A stretch of 64,000 nt of DNA from Pseudobdellovibrionaceae bacterium (GCA_019637955.1 JAHBUS010000004.1:1-64000), one strand, 5' to 3'; shown: positions 26,124 to 35,420, counted from the first letter of the stretch. The notes: generated from the letters alone by a model not told the origin. Numbers and translations: made by a program.

Positions 26124-27310
26124 GCCGGATCCTTCAACTGCTCCCGGAGCTTTTCGCCCAAGATTTTCCCGACGGGCGACCGCGGCAGTTTCCCCACGCG
26201 GCGAAGCTCCAGGCGCTCGATCGGAAAGCAGACCGCGTTCCAGCGTTTGAGCGCCTCGGTCCAATTGACCGAAGACCCCTCTTGCGCGGCCAGCACCAGC
26301 CGGGAGCCCTCTCGGGCATCGGGCAGGTCGATCACCGCGTATTCGTCCAACGTGAGCGAGATCTGTTCGGTCAGCGCCCAATCGAAAAAGCGCGAGCGCA
26401 AGGCGGCCAGGTCCACGCCCTCGCCTTTGACTTTCACGAAGTCCTGCACGCGACCGCGGACGGTGAGAAAGATTTCGATCTCGGCGGTTTTTAGATTGGT
26501 GCGGGCTTTGACCTGCGCTTGGTCTTTGGTTTTCCAATAGCCCGAAGTCAGCTCGATCGGGGTCCATTTGGGACCCGTCGCCGTGACTTGCGCATGGCCG
26601 GTCATCAGCGCATCGGATTTGATTTGCAAAAGACCATCGCTCTCGGTCTTCACGTCGACATGACCCAGGACGCGCAGATCATCCGAGAATGTCGAGCCCA
26701 GCGTCGCGGTCGCGATCTGCGAGCAACACTCGGTCATGCCGAAACTGGCCAGAACCGGCCAACCCAAGACCCAAGCCTGCTGCGCGAGCTTGGCCTCCAG
26801 CTTGGCGCCGCCAATCACGACCGCGCGCAAGGACTTGGGCGCGCGGTGGCCGCCCTGAACCAAGTCAAAGAGCTGCGTCGGCACCAACGACAGAAGCGTG
26901 ATTTGATGCTCGCCGAGCCAGGCGCTAAAGCGCTCGGCATTCCAGGCCTCGGTGAATTCGGCCAGGCCCGCGCCGCTCAAAAAAGCGCGCGCGTAAATCG
27001 AAAGACCGCCGACGTGAAACAGCGGCAGCGCCACGCCCCACTTGTCTTGGCGCGAACTTTCGAGATGCTCGTTCACGGCCTGCGCCGAAACGAGAAACGC
27101 CTGCTTGGAGAGCGCGATCCACTTGCTCGATTCGTTGATGAACTGCGTGGAGCCCGAGGACTGCATCCAGAGGTGCCCCGGCAGCACCGGCGCATGCCGA
27201 AACAGCGGGGTCAGAAACTGGCGCTCGCGCGCGTCCATGCGGGGGTTCAAGAAAATGTGCGTGTCTTTCGAGTCCCAGTCCACTTTGAAGCTCATCAAGC
27301 CATCTCTCAT
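26120..27310 (-). CDS. menE: O-succinylbenzoate-CoA ligase (MenE-like)
   Basis: Activates O-succinylbenzoate with ATP and CoA in menaquinone synthesis. ANL-superfamily features: a degenerate ATP loop (LWMQSSGSTQF), LPLFHVGGLSIYARAFLSGA, LVPTQLFDL, VIGGAKLEAKL and the adenylate motif ASFGMTECCSQIA; hinge DFVKVKGEGVDL and a C-terminal GKLPRSPVGKIL loop with the catalytic Lys. At 396 residues it is shorter than E. coli MenE because the N-terminal domain is trimmed. Start ATG at 27310 overlaps the menC stop; an ATG at 27295 is also possible. Confidence 0.85.
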   Translation of the reverse strand: MRDGLMSFKVDWDSKDTHIFLNPRMDARERQFLTPLFRHAPVLPGHLWMQSSGSTQFINESSKWIALSKQAFLVSAQAVNEHLESSRQDKWGVALPLFHVGGLSIYARAFLSGAGLAEFTEAWNAERFSAWLGEHQITLLSLVPTQLFDLVQGGHRAPKSLRAVVIGGAKLEAKLAQQAWVLGWPVLASFGMTECCSQIATATLGSTFSDDLRVLGHVDVKTESDGLLQIKSDALMTGHAQVTATGPKWTPIELTSGYWKTKDQAQVKARTNLKTAEIEIFLTVRGRVQDFVKVKGEGVDLAALRSRFFDWALTEQISLTLDEYAVIDLPDAREGSRLVLAAQEGSSVNWTEALKRWNAVCFPIERLELRRVGKLPRSPVGKILGEKLREQLKDPA

Positions 27311-28296
27311 AAAGCCGTCCAAGTCGTTTTGTCGAAGAGGTGATCGAAGCCGATCCCCGTCCCGGGAATTTCGACCAAGTAGGAGCCTTGCACGATCATC
27401 GAGGTCGAAAAATCATTGGCTTTGTAGGACCGCTGCGAGAGGCAGCCGCAATCCAAAAGCTGATTCGGATAAAACTTTTTAAGCTCGCCCGCGCACAAGA
27501 GCGCGTGCGCGATGCCCACGGGATGATCCAGGGCGCTCGTGATCACCATCTTCAGGCCAAACTTGTTGGCGTGATCCACGGCTTTTTTCATGTCCTGGCG
27601 GGCGGGCTTGATGACCACGACCTTAAACGGAAGCGGCGCCTTGAGCTTGTCCCACTGGACGCGGTCGTACTCTTGATCCAAAGCCAGCGGCAAAAGCTGA
27701 TTGGCCGCCGCCCAAGTTTCGGGGTCGTACGCGAACGGATCTTCGGCGTACTCGATGCGCGGACGCAGCGCCGGGTTGATGCTGTTCACGAAACGCTCAA
27801 AAGAGTCGGGTGTTGCTTTCGAATTAAAATCCAAACGCACGCCCAGCTGGTGCATGCGCAGAAATTTCTCGACCCACTTGGCCTCGTCTTCAAGTCGGCG
27901 GCCGACTTTCACTTTGACCGTCGTGAACCCCTGCTTTTTGATCTCTTCGATGGTCAGATCTTCCACACGGGTGAAGTCGGTGATTAAGAAATGGTTTTTG
28001 ACCTTGGCCAAACCTTGAAACGCGTTTTTACCGCCCGAGCGGATCATCGCGTCTTTGCGCGCGAGCCAGATGGATTGTTCAACGAGATGGCTCAAGTGAC
28101 CCTTCGAGATCGCGGCCAACTGCGCATCGAGTTCGGCATCGCCCAGCTCGGGCCAGGGATGCAGATCCGCGTAACCGATTTTTTGATCCGGCCATTGAAT
28201 TTTGAGCAAGGCCCCGCTGCGGACCTTGCCTTCGGCCAAAGCCCCCAGGCTTGTTAGGGGCTGAAGGGTGTACTTATGGGACCAAAATTTGAGCAT
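27307..28296 (-). CDS. menC: O-succinylbenzoate synthase
   Basis: Enolase-superfamily dehydratase converting SHCHC to O-succinylbenzoate. The KxK motif (TTVKVKVGRR), the first metal ligand Asp in VRLDFNSKA, Glu in IEYAEDPF, Asp in LALDQEYD and the second catalytic Lys in VVIKPAR are all in the expected order. 329 residues. The gene begins 43 nt inside the 3' end of menA, a larger overlap than elsewhere in this window. Confidence 0.88.
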   Translation of the reverse strand: MLKFWSHKYTLQPLTSLGALAEGKVRSGALLKIQWPDQKIGYADLHPWPELGDAELDAQLAAISKGHLSHLVEQSIWLARKDAMIRSGGKNAFQGLAKVKNHFLITDFTRVEDLTIEEIKKQGFTTVKVKVGRRLEDEAKWVEKFLRMHQLGVRLDFNSKATPDSFERFVNSINPALRPRIEYAEDPFAYDPETWAAANQLLPLALDQEYDRVQWDKLKAPLPFKVVVIKPARQDMKKAVDHANKFGLKMVITSALDHPVGIAHALLCAGELKKFYPNQLLDCGCLSQRSYKANDFSTSMIVQGSYLVEIPGTGIGFDHLFDKTTWTAL

Positions 28297-29198
28297 AGCA
28301 CCAGTCCTAAAGAGAGCAGGCAGCCAAACAAAAGATGCAGGCCAGCGCTCATCGCCAAGAACCGGTTGTAAGCCGGACTCGGCTCGTTCTTAGAGACTAG
28401 TGTCACGATTTTAAGGGCTAAAGGCAAAGTGATTAATGGAAGAAGCGCGGCCCAAGGACCCGCCTGCCCCCACCAATAAAGATTGATCAAGAACGGCGCC
28501 AAAATCAGCACCGTGATCTCGGTCTTGGCGAATTTTTGACCGAAACGGACCGGCAACGTCTTTTTGTGGACCTTCACGTCCTGGTGGATGTCGCGCAGGT
28601 TGTTAATGGCGATCATCACGGTCGCATGCAAACCAATTTGCAGCCCGAGCACGAAGGCGGGGACTTGCCACTCGCCCGTCAGGATAAACGTCAGTCCGCC
28701 GACCGCGATCAAGCCGAAGAACAGGATCACAAACACATCGCCCAACCCCAGATACGCCAGAGGGTAGGGCCCGGCCGTGTAGGCGTAGCCGAACAAAACC
28801 GACATGAGCCCGATCATGACGATCGGCCACCCGCCTTGGAGCACGAGCGGAATGCCGCAAAGAACCGCGAGCCCAAAGAACAGGCTCCCCGCCAGCCAAA
28901 CCTGGCGCGCGGTGAACAAGCCCTTTTGCGTAACGCGCATCGGACCGATGCGCTCGTCGGTGTCGGCGCCGCGGCCGAAATCAACGGCGTCGTTGATCAA
29001 GTTGGTTCCGATTTGAATGAAGAACGACGCCAAGAGCGCCAGCACCGGCAAAGACCAATCGAAGGCGCGGCCTTCGAACTGCACGAGCGCGGTCGCGGCC
29101 ACGATGGGCACCAGCGCCGCCGTCAGTGTTTTGGGACGAAACGCGAGCACCCAGGCTTTCCAGGGTGCGATCGAAGGGAGGCCAGCCGCGGTGCTCAT
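28254..29198 (-). CDS. menA: 1,4-dihydroxy-2-naphthoate polyprenyltransferase
   Basis: Attaches the isoprenoid tail to 1,4-dihydroxy-2-naphthoate in the inner membrane. Both prenyl-diphosphate binding motifs are intact: LINDAVDFGRGADTDER and INNLRDIHQDVKVHKKTL, which identifies MenA rather than other UbiA members. About eight to nine hydrophobic segments, 314 residues. Starts 12 nt after menB stops. Confidence 0.92.
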   Translation of the reverse strand: MSTAAGLPSIAPWKAWVLAFRPKTLTAALVPIVAATALVQFEGRAFDWSLPVLALLASFFIQIGTNLINDAVDFGRGADTDERIGPMRVTQKGLFTARQVWLAGSLFFGLAVLCGIPLVLQGGWPIVMIGLMSVLFGYAYTAGPYPLAYLGLGDVFVILFFGLIAVGGLTFILTGEWQVPAFVLGLQIGLHATVMIAINNLRDIHQDVKVHKKTLPVRFGQKFAKTEITVLILAPFLINLYWWGQAGPWAALLPLITLPLALKIVTLVSKNEPSPAYNRFLAMSAGLHLLFGCLLSLGLVLCSNFGPISTPFSP

Positions 29199-29210
29199 GA
29201 TCTCAAGACC

Positions 29211-30071
29211 TCAAGGCAAACGCGGGAATTTGGCGAAATCGGGAGCGCGCTTCTCGACGTAAGCATTGCGGCCCTCTTGGGCCTCTTCGCTCATGTAGTA
29301 CAAGAGAGTCGCATTGCCAGCGAGGTCGAGCAGACCCATTTGGCCGTCGCAGTCCGCGTTCAAGCACGACTTCAAGCAGCGCAGAGCCAAGGGCGAGTGC
29401 TGAAGCATTTCGCGGCACCACTTGACGGTTTCAATTTCAAGATCGACGAGCGGAACCACGGTGTTCACGAGGCCCATCTCGAGAGCTTGCTTGGCGTCGT
29501 ATTGACGGCAGAGGTACCAGATCTCCCGCGCTTTTTTCTGACCGACGATACGGGCCAGGTAGCTCGAGCCGAGACCACCGTCGAACGAGCCGACTTTGGG
29601 ACCGGTTTGACCGAAGCGCGCGTTGTCCGCCGCGATCGAAAGATCACACACCACGTGCAGCACGTGGCCGCCGCCGATGGCGTAGCCCGCGATCATCGCG
29701 ACAACGGGTTTGGGCATCTGACGGATTTGTTTTTGCACGTCGAGGATGTTGAGGCGGGGCACGCCGTCTTTGCCGACATAGCCAGCATCACCGCGCACTT
29801 TTTGATCTCCGCCCGAGCAGAAGGCCTGATGGCCCTCGCCGCAGAGGATGATCACGCCGATGCTTTGGTCTTCGCGCGACCAGTTCAGGGCTTCTTGCAG
29901 TTCGAACACGGTTTGCGGGCGGAACGCATTGCGCTTCTCGGGACGGTTGATCGTGATCTTGGCGATCCCGTCATCGGTTTTTTCAAATTTGATGTCTTCG
30001 AATTTGCGGATCGGTTTCCATTCAGCACCGGGAACGATGGGATTCACTGTCGACACAAAGGCTCCATTCAT
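29211..30071 (-). CDS. menB: 1,4-dihydroxy-2-naphthoyl-CoA synthase
   Basis: Crotonase-fold enzyme that closes the naphthoate ring. Recognisable motifs: [64 protein letters not shown]-type oxyanion-hole region, [18 protein letters not shown], and C-terminal [21 protein letters not shown]. The ATG at 30071 gives 286 residues, equal to E. coli MenB; a longer reading from a TTG would run over the likely promoter. Confidence 0.95.
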   Translation of the reverse strand: MNGAFVSTVNPIVPGAEWKPIRKFEDIKFEKTDDGIAKITINRPEKRNAFRPQTVFELQEALNWSREDQSIGVIILCGEGHQAFCSGGDQKVRGDAGYVGKDGVPRLNILDVQKQIRQMPKPVVAMIAGYAIGGGHVLHVVCDLSIAADNARFGQTGPKVGSFDGGLGSSYLARIVGQKKAREIWYLCRQYDAKQALEMGLVNTVVPLVDLEIETVKWCREMLQHSPLALRCLKSCLNADCDGQMGLLDLAGNATLLYYMSEEAQEGRNAYVEKRAPDFAKFPRLP

Positions 30072-30105
30072 GATCACGACTTGACGCCGTGCGCGTTTGG
30101 CTTGC

Positions 30106-30134
30106 GTTAAAGGGTTGAAAACAAGAGTGTCCAA
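30106..30134 (-). promoter_or_regulatory. candidate promoter of the men operon
   Basis: Minus strand TTGGAC (30134-30129) and TTTAAC (30111-30106), 17 nt apart, 35 nt upstream of the menB ATG. Confidence 0.4.
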
Positions 30135-30222
30135 TACCAAAGAAAAAGACGGTTAAGAAGTTGAATGACGAAAAAAAAGCGGCGTGGCAAATTCACGCTT
30201 CTTCGTAAAGGGTGGGGGTCCT

Positions 30223-31380
30223 ATGGCCATCGAAATCTTAATCCTGGCAGCCGTTGTTTTGATCGCTTTGGCCGGGGGTTTCCTTTGGGTCAGTCGCCGC
30301 CTCGAAGCCAGTCTTGCGGCCCGCCTCGACGAGGCCGACCACGCCGACCAGGCCCAAAAAGCCGAAGACGAAAAGCGCATCGGGCAGCAGTTCGAGCTTC
30401 TGGGCCGCCGGGTCTTTGAGGACAGCAGTAAAAAGCTGAACGATCAATCCTTGCAGAACCTGCAACTGCTTTTGGAACCCTTCAAAGACCGCCTCAAAGA
30501 ATTCGAAAAAAAGGTCGACGACGTCTACGCCAACGAGCGCTCGGAACGCGGCACCCTTCGCGGTGAGCTGAACAAGCTGATGGATCTGAATCAGCGCATG
30601 TCGGCCGAGACCCAAAGTCTGACCCGCGCCCTGAAAGGCGATGTCAAAACGCAAGGCACCTGGGGCGAGCTGCTTCTCGAAAACATCCTCGAGCGGAGCG
30701 GTCTTCGCAAAGGCGAGGAGTACCTGGTGCAAGACACGCATCGCGATGCCGCCGGCAACGTGGTCCGTCCCGATATCATCGTGAAGCTTCCCGACGGGAA
30801 ACACATCATCGTCGACTCGAAGATGTCGCTGCTCTCTTACGAAGAGGCCTCGCGCGCCGAGACCCCCGAGACCAAAGAGAAATGGTCGCGCGATTTTGTG
30901 ATCTCGCTCAAACGCCACGTCGACGGCTTGTCGGCTAAGAAATACCACACGCTCGAATCCTTGGGTTCGCCGGACTTCGTGATCCTGTTCATTCCGCTCG
31001 AACCCGCCTTCGCGATGGCTTTTCAGCTCAAGCCCGAAATTTTCACCGAGAGCTGGGACAAGAACATCGCGCTCGTCAGCCCGACGACGCTGCTCACCAC
31101 CTTGCGCACGGTCGCGGTTCTTTGGCGGCAAGACCGGCAAGAGAAGAACGCGCTCGAGATCGCCGATCGCGGCGGCAAACTGTATGATAAATTCGTGGCG
31201 TTCGTGAAAGACGTCGAGGATCTCGGCAAGCAGATTCAGCGCACGCAAGAGGCGCACGAATCTTTGGTTAAAAAACTGCACGAAGGAAACGGCAACCTGA
31301 TCTCGCAGGTCGAGAAGTTGCGGGAACTGGGCGCCAAAACCGAAAAAAAACTCGGGCTGCAAAAGCCGCCCGAGCTCTAG
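30223..31380 (+). CDS. rmuC: RmuC-family DNA recombination protein
   Basis: Membrane-anchored coiled-coil protein with a nuclease-like core, thought to limit recombination at inverted repeats. Residues 4-25 are a membrane anchor, followed by a long coiled coil to about residue 130. The RmuC signature follows: TQGTWGELLLENILERSGL, then VRPDIIVKLPDGKHIIVDSK, where Asp and Lys recall PD-(D/E)xK nucleases. 385 residues. GGTGGGGG precedes the ATG. Confidence 0.92.
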   Translation: MAIEILILAAVVLIALAGGFLWVSRRLEASLAARLDEADHADQAQKAEDEKRIGQQFELLGRRVFEDSSKKLNDQSLQNLQLLLEPFKDRLKEFEKKVDDVYANERSERGTLRGELNKLMDLNQRMSAETQSLTRALKGDVKTQGTWGELLLENILERSGLRKGEEYLVQDTHRDAAGNVVRPDIIVKLPDGKHIIVDSKMSLLSYEEASRAETPETKEKWSRDFVISLKRHVDGLSAKKYHTLESLGSPDFVILFIPLEPAFAMAFQLKPEIFTESWDKNIALVSPTTLLTTLRTVAVLWRQDRQEKNALEIADRGGKLYDKFVAFVKDVEDLGKQIQRTQEAHESLVKKLHEGNGNLISQVEKLRELGAKTEKKLGLQKPPEL

Positions 31381-31404
31381 TTTCACGCCTTCTCTCGGCG
31401 GTCG

Positions 31405-31896
31405 TTATTCGCCGTAGTTCGTGTTGCGCTCGCGTTCGCGGCGCTCTTTGTACTCTTGATAGTCGGCTTTATCGTAAATCGCGCAGAATCCTTTGTCGCC
31501 ATTGATGGTGATCTTATCGGAACGCAGCCGGGCGTGGCCCGCGATGTTCTGCTCGTGAATGCTGGCTCGAGGGATCAGGATTTCGATGTCGCTCCCGACA
31601 CGGCAAAAAATGCTGGCCGCACGGTCCGAGCAGATCGCCAGTTCCTGACTCGTTTCAAAATTCGAAAAATCCAAAGGCGTGCCGCCAATGCGAAACCCTT
31701 CACTCACCGCCACCTCGGCGTCGCGTTTGCCGTCGCCCTGAGCGGGCGCGATGTCGACCACGAACAGGTGCTTAAAGTAGCTGTTCAGCTCTTTTGAACA
31801 GTAAAAAAAGTGGTCTTCGGCGCGAATGTCCGACGACTGGGCCAGCGCTCCGAGGGGCGCGAACAGGGCGAGCAAAAGGACAATTTTCAATTTCAT
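31405..31896 (-). CDS. small exported protein of unknown function
   Basis: 163 residues with signal peptide IVLLLALFAPLGALAQS. Mature part has four Cys (FFYCSKEL, LAICSDR, IFCRVG, GFCAIY), fit for two disulfides, and a charged Arg/Glu-rich tail. No family recognised. Follows the glutaminase-like gene by 15 nt and is probably cotranscribed. Confidence 0.75.
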   Translation of the reverse strand: MKLKIVLLLALFAPLGALAQSSDIRAEDHFFYCSKELNSYFKHLFVVDIAPAQGDGKRDAEVAVSEGFRIGGTPLDFSNFETSQELAICSDRAASIFCRVGSDIEILIPRASIHEQNIAGHARLRSDKITINGDKGFCAIYDKADYQEYKERRERERNTNYGE

Positions 31897-31911
31897 GCAA
31901 AGCTCCTCTTC

Positions 31912-33009
31912 TTAAAATTGGTAACAAGAAATTCGATTCTCTTCCATGGGGACGAAGGCGTCGTTCACGCGGTTCAAATCCAGGCGGCAGAACTGCTGAT
32001 CGCTCACGCGCACGTAAACGCCGCAGCGTTCGCTTCGAGGCGCGTAGGGTTCACAACGAAGATCCGAGCGCGTGCGCGCTTCCAGAGATCGCAGCGTTTC
32101 GACCGAGAAGACGTCACGCAGAGGACGCGACTTGGGATCGGAGTTGCCGTCGAAATGCGGATCGAAAGGCATCACCGTTTTAAATGAGAGCTTCGAGATT
32201 TCGCGCAAAAAGTCGTCGGCGATCTCGGTTCGAAGCGGCGATCCCCGGTGCAGAATCGTTTCGCGCGGCTGTTGCAGACGCTGTTCTTGAAGACTCGCGG
32301 GCATGCCCTCCCACGAGCGCGCTAGCGTCTCGCCGGGCTCGGCCGGTTGAGTTTGGTAACCGGCCAGCACCGACATCGCGACTAAAAACGGCGAGCGCTC
32401 GGTCGTGAGTTTCAGCCACTCGAGCAGGGGCCTCGGCTCCCCCAGAAGAGTCAGGTCCAAGGAGTAGAATTGCATTTGACCGTCGTCTTCGCGCACGAGC
32501 ACGAACGGCGCGACGTGAAAGCCCCAGGCGATCTTGGCGTTTTCGAGGGGAATGTGCCGCGAGATCAGCGACAGGCTCCCACCCAAATGCAAATTCATGG
32601 CGGTGATGCGCTCACGCGAATGCAAGTAATAAGAGATCAGTTCGGCGCGCTGGGCACACCCGTTCATGTCGTAATGAAAAGAGACCGGCAGCTGCTGAAG
32701 TTTTGCCGCGATCTCGGCCAGACGGGCTTTGGGAACAACGGTCATTCGCTTTTGCAGCTCGCGGTTCTGATGCAGGCGGGTCATCAGCTGCTCGGGCTCC
32801 AAGAACGGAGCACGCTGGTACTGACGGCGGATCTGGGCCTCGCATTTGTCGAGTCCCAGATCGCTGAAGCGCACGCAGTCGGTCATGCGCTTTTCGAGGT
32901 ACTCGTCAAAATCGGGCTTGGGTTTGGCGTCGGCAAACAGCGGCAGCAGCGCAGCCCCCAGCAGGACCGCGAACCCGATTCGCAAGAATGACAACAGCGC
33001 AGCTCTCAC
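31912..33009 (-). CDS. exported protein with protein-glutaminase-like Cys-His-Asp triad
   Basis: 365 residues from the GTG at 33009, which follows GGTGAGG and gives a clean signal peptide (LRIGFAVLLGAALLPLFADA). The core resembles protein-glutaminase/deamidase papain-like domains: Cys118 in MNGCAQRAELISYYL, His165 in AWGFHVAPFVLV, Asp185 in FYSLDLTLL. Such enzymes deamidate protein glutamines; several bacterial effectors share the triad. Four other Cys flank the domain. Proposed function is inference from motif order and spacing; specificity is unknown. Confidence 0.6.
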   Translation of the reverse strand: MRAALLSFLRIGFAVLLGAALLPLFADAKPKPDFDEYLEKRMTDCVRFSDLGLDKCEAQIRRQYQRAPFLEPEQLMTRLHQNRELQKRMTVVPKARLAEIAAKLQQLPVSFHYDMNGCAQRAELISYYLHSRERITAMNLHLGGSLSLISRHIPLENAKIAWGFHVAPFVLVREDDGQMQFYSLDLTLLGEPRPLLEWLKLTTERSPFLVAMSVLAGYQTQPAEPGETLARSWEGMPASLQEQRLQQPRETILHRGSPLRTEIADDFLREISKLSFKTVMPFDPHFDGNSDPKSRPLRDVFSVETLRSLEARTRSDLRCEPYAPRSERCGVYVRVSDQQFCRLDLNRVNDAFVPMEENRISCYQF

Positions 33010-33075
33010 ACGCACCTCACCGAACTCATGTGGGAGCAGATTCCAAGCCAAGCGAGAGCCAATAGGTGGGGTCCT

Positions 33076-33098
33076 GAGCGTCTCAAAATGAGACGCTC
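33076..33098. promoter_or_regulatory. palindrome TCTCA-N3-TGAGA (copy 2), extended
   Basis: The core TCTCA AAA TGAGA lies at 33081-33093 and extends to a 10-bp inverted repeat (33076-33085 with 33089-33098). A second inverted repeat follows at 33104-33119 (6 bp). It stands between divergent exported-protein genes: 72 nt from the glutaminase-like start and 128 nt from the 33221 start. Confidence 0.6.
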
Positions 33099-33220
33099 CC
33101 AAAATCGGCAAACGCCGATCAGAACGCTGACACTCATGCCGAAGACGCATGCGTGGGATTGAAACTTGGCATTTTTCTTTTTCCTTCGCGTTCGCTATCG
33201 AGTTCGAAAGAGGAGGATTT

Positions 33221-33751
33221 ATGCTTCAATCAGTCTTGGTTTTAATTTTGTCCGTCGTGGTGTCAACTCAGACAATGGCTTCGGGCTGCGATGACAGCTG
33301 CTGGGGGGCGAGCACGCCGCAGGTGCTGGCGCAGAGCCGCTGGGGACTGCGGGATTTCTTTTCGATCGAGCCCAGCGGTGATCCAAGTTCCATCCAGCTC
33401 ACGCCCAAATCGGCGTTCGTCACCGGCGCGTTCCCATCACCCGTGATTTTTACCGACTACGAACGCTCCCGCCCCCTGCACCCGAAATTGGTGGCCCGGC
33501 TTTTGGACCCGAACACCCGCTTCAACGGCACCGTGACCAAAGCCGACGTCCGCATCGAGATCACGCCGAACTACGGCGCGCCCTATTCCGTGGTGACGGG
33601 CCAATACCAAATCGAATTTTATTTTGAAACGGGCGAAACGGTGACCCTGTACCACCCGTCCGTCGCGACGCTGATCCGCTCGGAAGACGGCACCGTGATC
33701 GAGGATCAAATCCTGCCGCGATTTTTTCCGGACCGGGGGCCTCGGCCCTAG
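33221..33751 (+). CDS. exported protein of unknown function
   Basis: 176 residues; AGGAGG sits 6 nt before the ATG. Signal peptide LVLILSVVVSTQTMAS, then a Cys pair (SGCDDSCWG). The remainder is beta-rich by alternation (DVRIEITPNYGAPYSVV, YQIEFYFETGETVTLYH). No family recognised. Its 3' end overlaps the convergent gene by 4 nt. Confidence 0.75.
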   Translation: MLQSVLVLILSVVVSTQTMASGCDDSCWGASTPQVLAQSRWGLRDFFSIEPSGDPSSIQLTPKSAFVTGAFPSPVIFTDYERSRPLHPKLVARLLDPNTRFNGTVTKADVRIEITPNYGAPYSVVTGQYQIEFYFETGETVTLYHPSVATLIRSEDGTVIEDQILPRFFPDRGPRP

Positions 33752-34431
33752 AGGCAGGGATTCAGGCCGCACGAGCGGCTGAGCTGGTACGACAGGCCCG
33801 ACTTTTCGGCGCGGTCCAGATCGGTGAGAAAATAGAGATAGATCGAAAAGTGGACCTGCTTGGCTTTGCCGAGCGGTCCGCTTTTCCAAAAGGTGAAGTC
33901 TTTGGCCGGCATCTGCTGCGAGAGCAGAGCTAAGAAATCGGCCGGCTTCGCGGTGCTTGCCGCTTTCAAATCATTCTTGAAACGCAGAACCTCGTCGAAG
34001 CTCTTGGCGATTCGAGGCTTTTCAAAACTCGCCGCGACCGCGTTTTGAGCGTCGAGGGCGGACCCGTAAAGATTCCAAAAAATCGTGCTGACGTACTGAA
34101 CCTCAAAGTTTTCACCGCGCCACGCGCTTGTTTCGATCACGCGCACGTGATCCTCCAAGGCTTGGCGCTCGGCTTCGATATTGGGCTCGAACAGCACTTC
34201 GATTTGCAAGGGACGCTCATCGCCCGTCACGCAGCGGACAAACGCGTAAGGCGCCAACAAACGGAACTCATCGCTGGCGCCGAACAGGATGCGGCTGACT
34301 TGATCCAAATCCTGCGAGCAGGTCGCACCCGCGGGAACCAAAAAACTCTGGCGGATAAAATAAGTCGAGCCTTCTAAACAGAAGGCTCGAAGCGAAAACA
34401 GAGTGATGAAAAGAATCAGCGCGCGGTTCAC
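33748..34431 (-). CDS. exported protein of unknown function downstream of fliW
   Basis: 227 residues; the GTG at 34431 overlaps the fliW stop (GTGA). Signal peptide LILFITLFSLRAFCLEG. Five or six Cys in the mature part (GATCSQDL, FVRCVTGD, SCGLNPCL). Coupling to fliW places it at the end of the csrA-fliW region, but no flagellar family is recognised. Confidence 0.72.
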   Translation of the reverse strand: MNRALILFITLFSLRAFCLEGSTYFIRQSFLVPAGATCSQDLDQVSRILFGASDEFRLLAPYAFVRCVTGDERPLQIEVLFEPNIEAERQALEDHVRVIETSAWRGENFEVQYVSTIFWNLYGSALDAQNAVAASFEKPRIAKSFDEVLRFKNDLKAASTAKPADFLALLSQQMPAKDFTFWKSGPLGKAKQVHFSIYLYFLTDLDRAEKSGLSYQLSRSCGLNPCL

Positions 34432-34964
34432 AGACCGGCTTCGGTTCCGGGAGTCGCGGGCAGACGAACGGCCACGTCGCCCAAACCGGTCGATTGTTCT
34501 TTGATCGACTTGTCGGGATTTTGCACCACGCGGCTTTGCAGCTTGGCGAAAATCGGCTCGCGGATCGCCAGGCTGTTCTCTTGCAGAACGCACTGACGGG
34601 CCACGCGCAGGCGCGGATTGATCACGATGGGCGCCTTCATGTTGGCGGTCATCAGGGTCGGATCATCGGGAATGGTCACGATGCAGAACAGGCGCTTGGA
34701 ATCGGTCGGAGCCAACTGAAGCGTTTCGGCTTCGGATTTGGCCAGATTCACGCGGTAAGTTTCCGAGAACAACTCGGGCTCCAGAACCGGGAACGCGATC
34801 GCGGGCTCTTCACAGCTTTGCAGCCAAGCGAAAATTTCGTCGTTCGGATCGTCGAGCAGTACAAAACGGCGGAAGTCGTTAAATCCCAGAATTCCTTCGG
34901 GAAACGTCAAAAGCTCGTCGTCTTGAACCTGCACCTGACCGAACCTGGTCGTTTGAATGATCAC
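34428..34964 (-). CDS. fliW: flagellar assembly factor, CsrA antagonist
   Basis: FliW binds CsrA and flagellin and so couples flagellin export to its translation. Family stretches are visible: VQVQDDELLTFPEGILGFNDFRRFVLLDD, LQSCEEPAIAFPVLEPELF, CIVTIPDDPTLMTANMKAPIVINPR. At 178 residues it is longer than most FliW proteins, with an extra C-terminal tail of about 30 residues. The csrA gene is adjacent upstream, the usual pairing. Confidence 0.93.
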   Translation of the reverse strand: MIIQTTRFGQVQVQDDELLTFPEGILGFNDFRRFVLLDDPNDEIFAWLQSCEEPAIAFPVLEPELFSETYRVNLAKSEAETLQLAPTDSKRLFCIVTIPDDPTLMTANMKAPIVINPRLRVARQCVLQENSLAIREPIFAKLQSRVVQNPDKSIKEQSTGLGDVAVRLPATPGTEAGL

Positions 34965-35130
34965 GTGAAGTCCCCCTCTTCAGCCACGCCTTGAGATGCG
35001 TGACAACAAAAGTCTGCCCCTAAGGTCCAGACACAGCAAGACAAAAAATGGGTCAAAAGGCCGCAAAAATCAGGACCCATGCGGGTTCCCGGGGAATATA
35101 ACGCACTCTGGCGCCATGCGAAGGTGGGGT

Positions 35131-35167
35131 CTCAAAAAACAAAAGGCCCACCGGCAAGGGGTGAGCC
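35131..35167 (-). terminator. intrinsic terminator downstream of csrA
   Basis: An 8-bp stem (35167-35160 with 35152-35145, one G-T) followed on the minus strand by TTTTGTTTTTT. It separates csrA from fliW, so fliW needs read-through or its own promoter in 34965-35130. Confidence 0.75.
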
Positions 35168-35192
35168 ATGAAAACCGACATTTGGTTTCTGT

Positions 35193-35420
35193 TTAGGGCT
35201 TGAGCATTTTGGAGATCGAACGGGTCGTCTCGCTCGAAGTCGTCGCGGATTCTTTGTTGGTGTCTTGAATGGCCAAGTACACCTCTTCACGGTGGATCTT
35301 GGTTTCTTTGGGAGCTTCAATGCCCAGGCGGACTTGCTTCCCTTTGATTTGGACCACGCGGATTTTGATGTGATCGTCGATGGCGATGCTTTCGCCCAAC
35401 TTCCGTGTCAATACTAGCAT
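35193..35420 (-). CDS. csrA: carbon storage/flagellar regulator CsrA
   Basis: RNA-binding post-transcriptional regulator that recognises GGA in hairpin loops. The core is textbook: LVLTRKLGESIAIDDHIKIR, VVQIKGKQVRLGIEAPKETKIHREEVY with the RNA-contacting Leu4, Arg6 and Arg44-region residues. A 20-residue Thr/Ser-rich tail extends the domain. A sigma-28-type promoter precedes it. Likely targets in the window include the flgJ leader. Confidence 0.96.
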   Translation of the reverse strand: MLVLTRKLGESIAIDDHIKIRVVQIKGKQVRLGIEAPKETKIHREEVYLAIQDTNKESATTSSETTRSISKMLKP

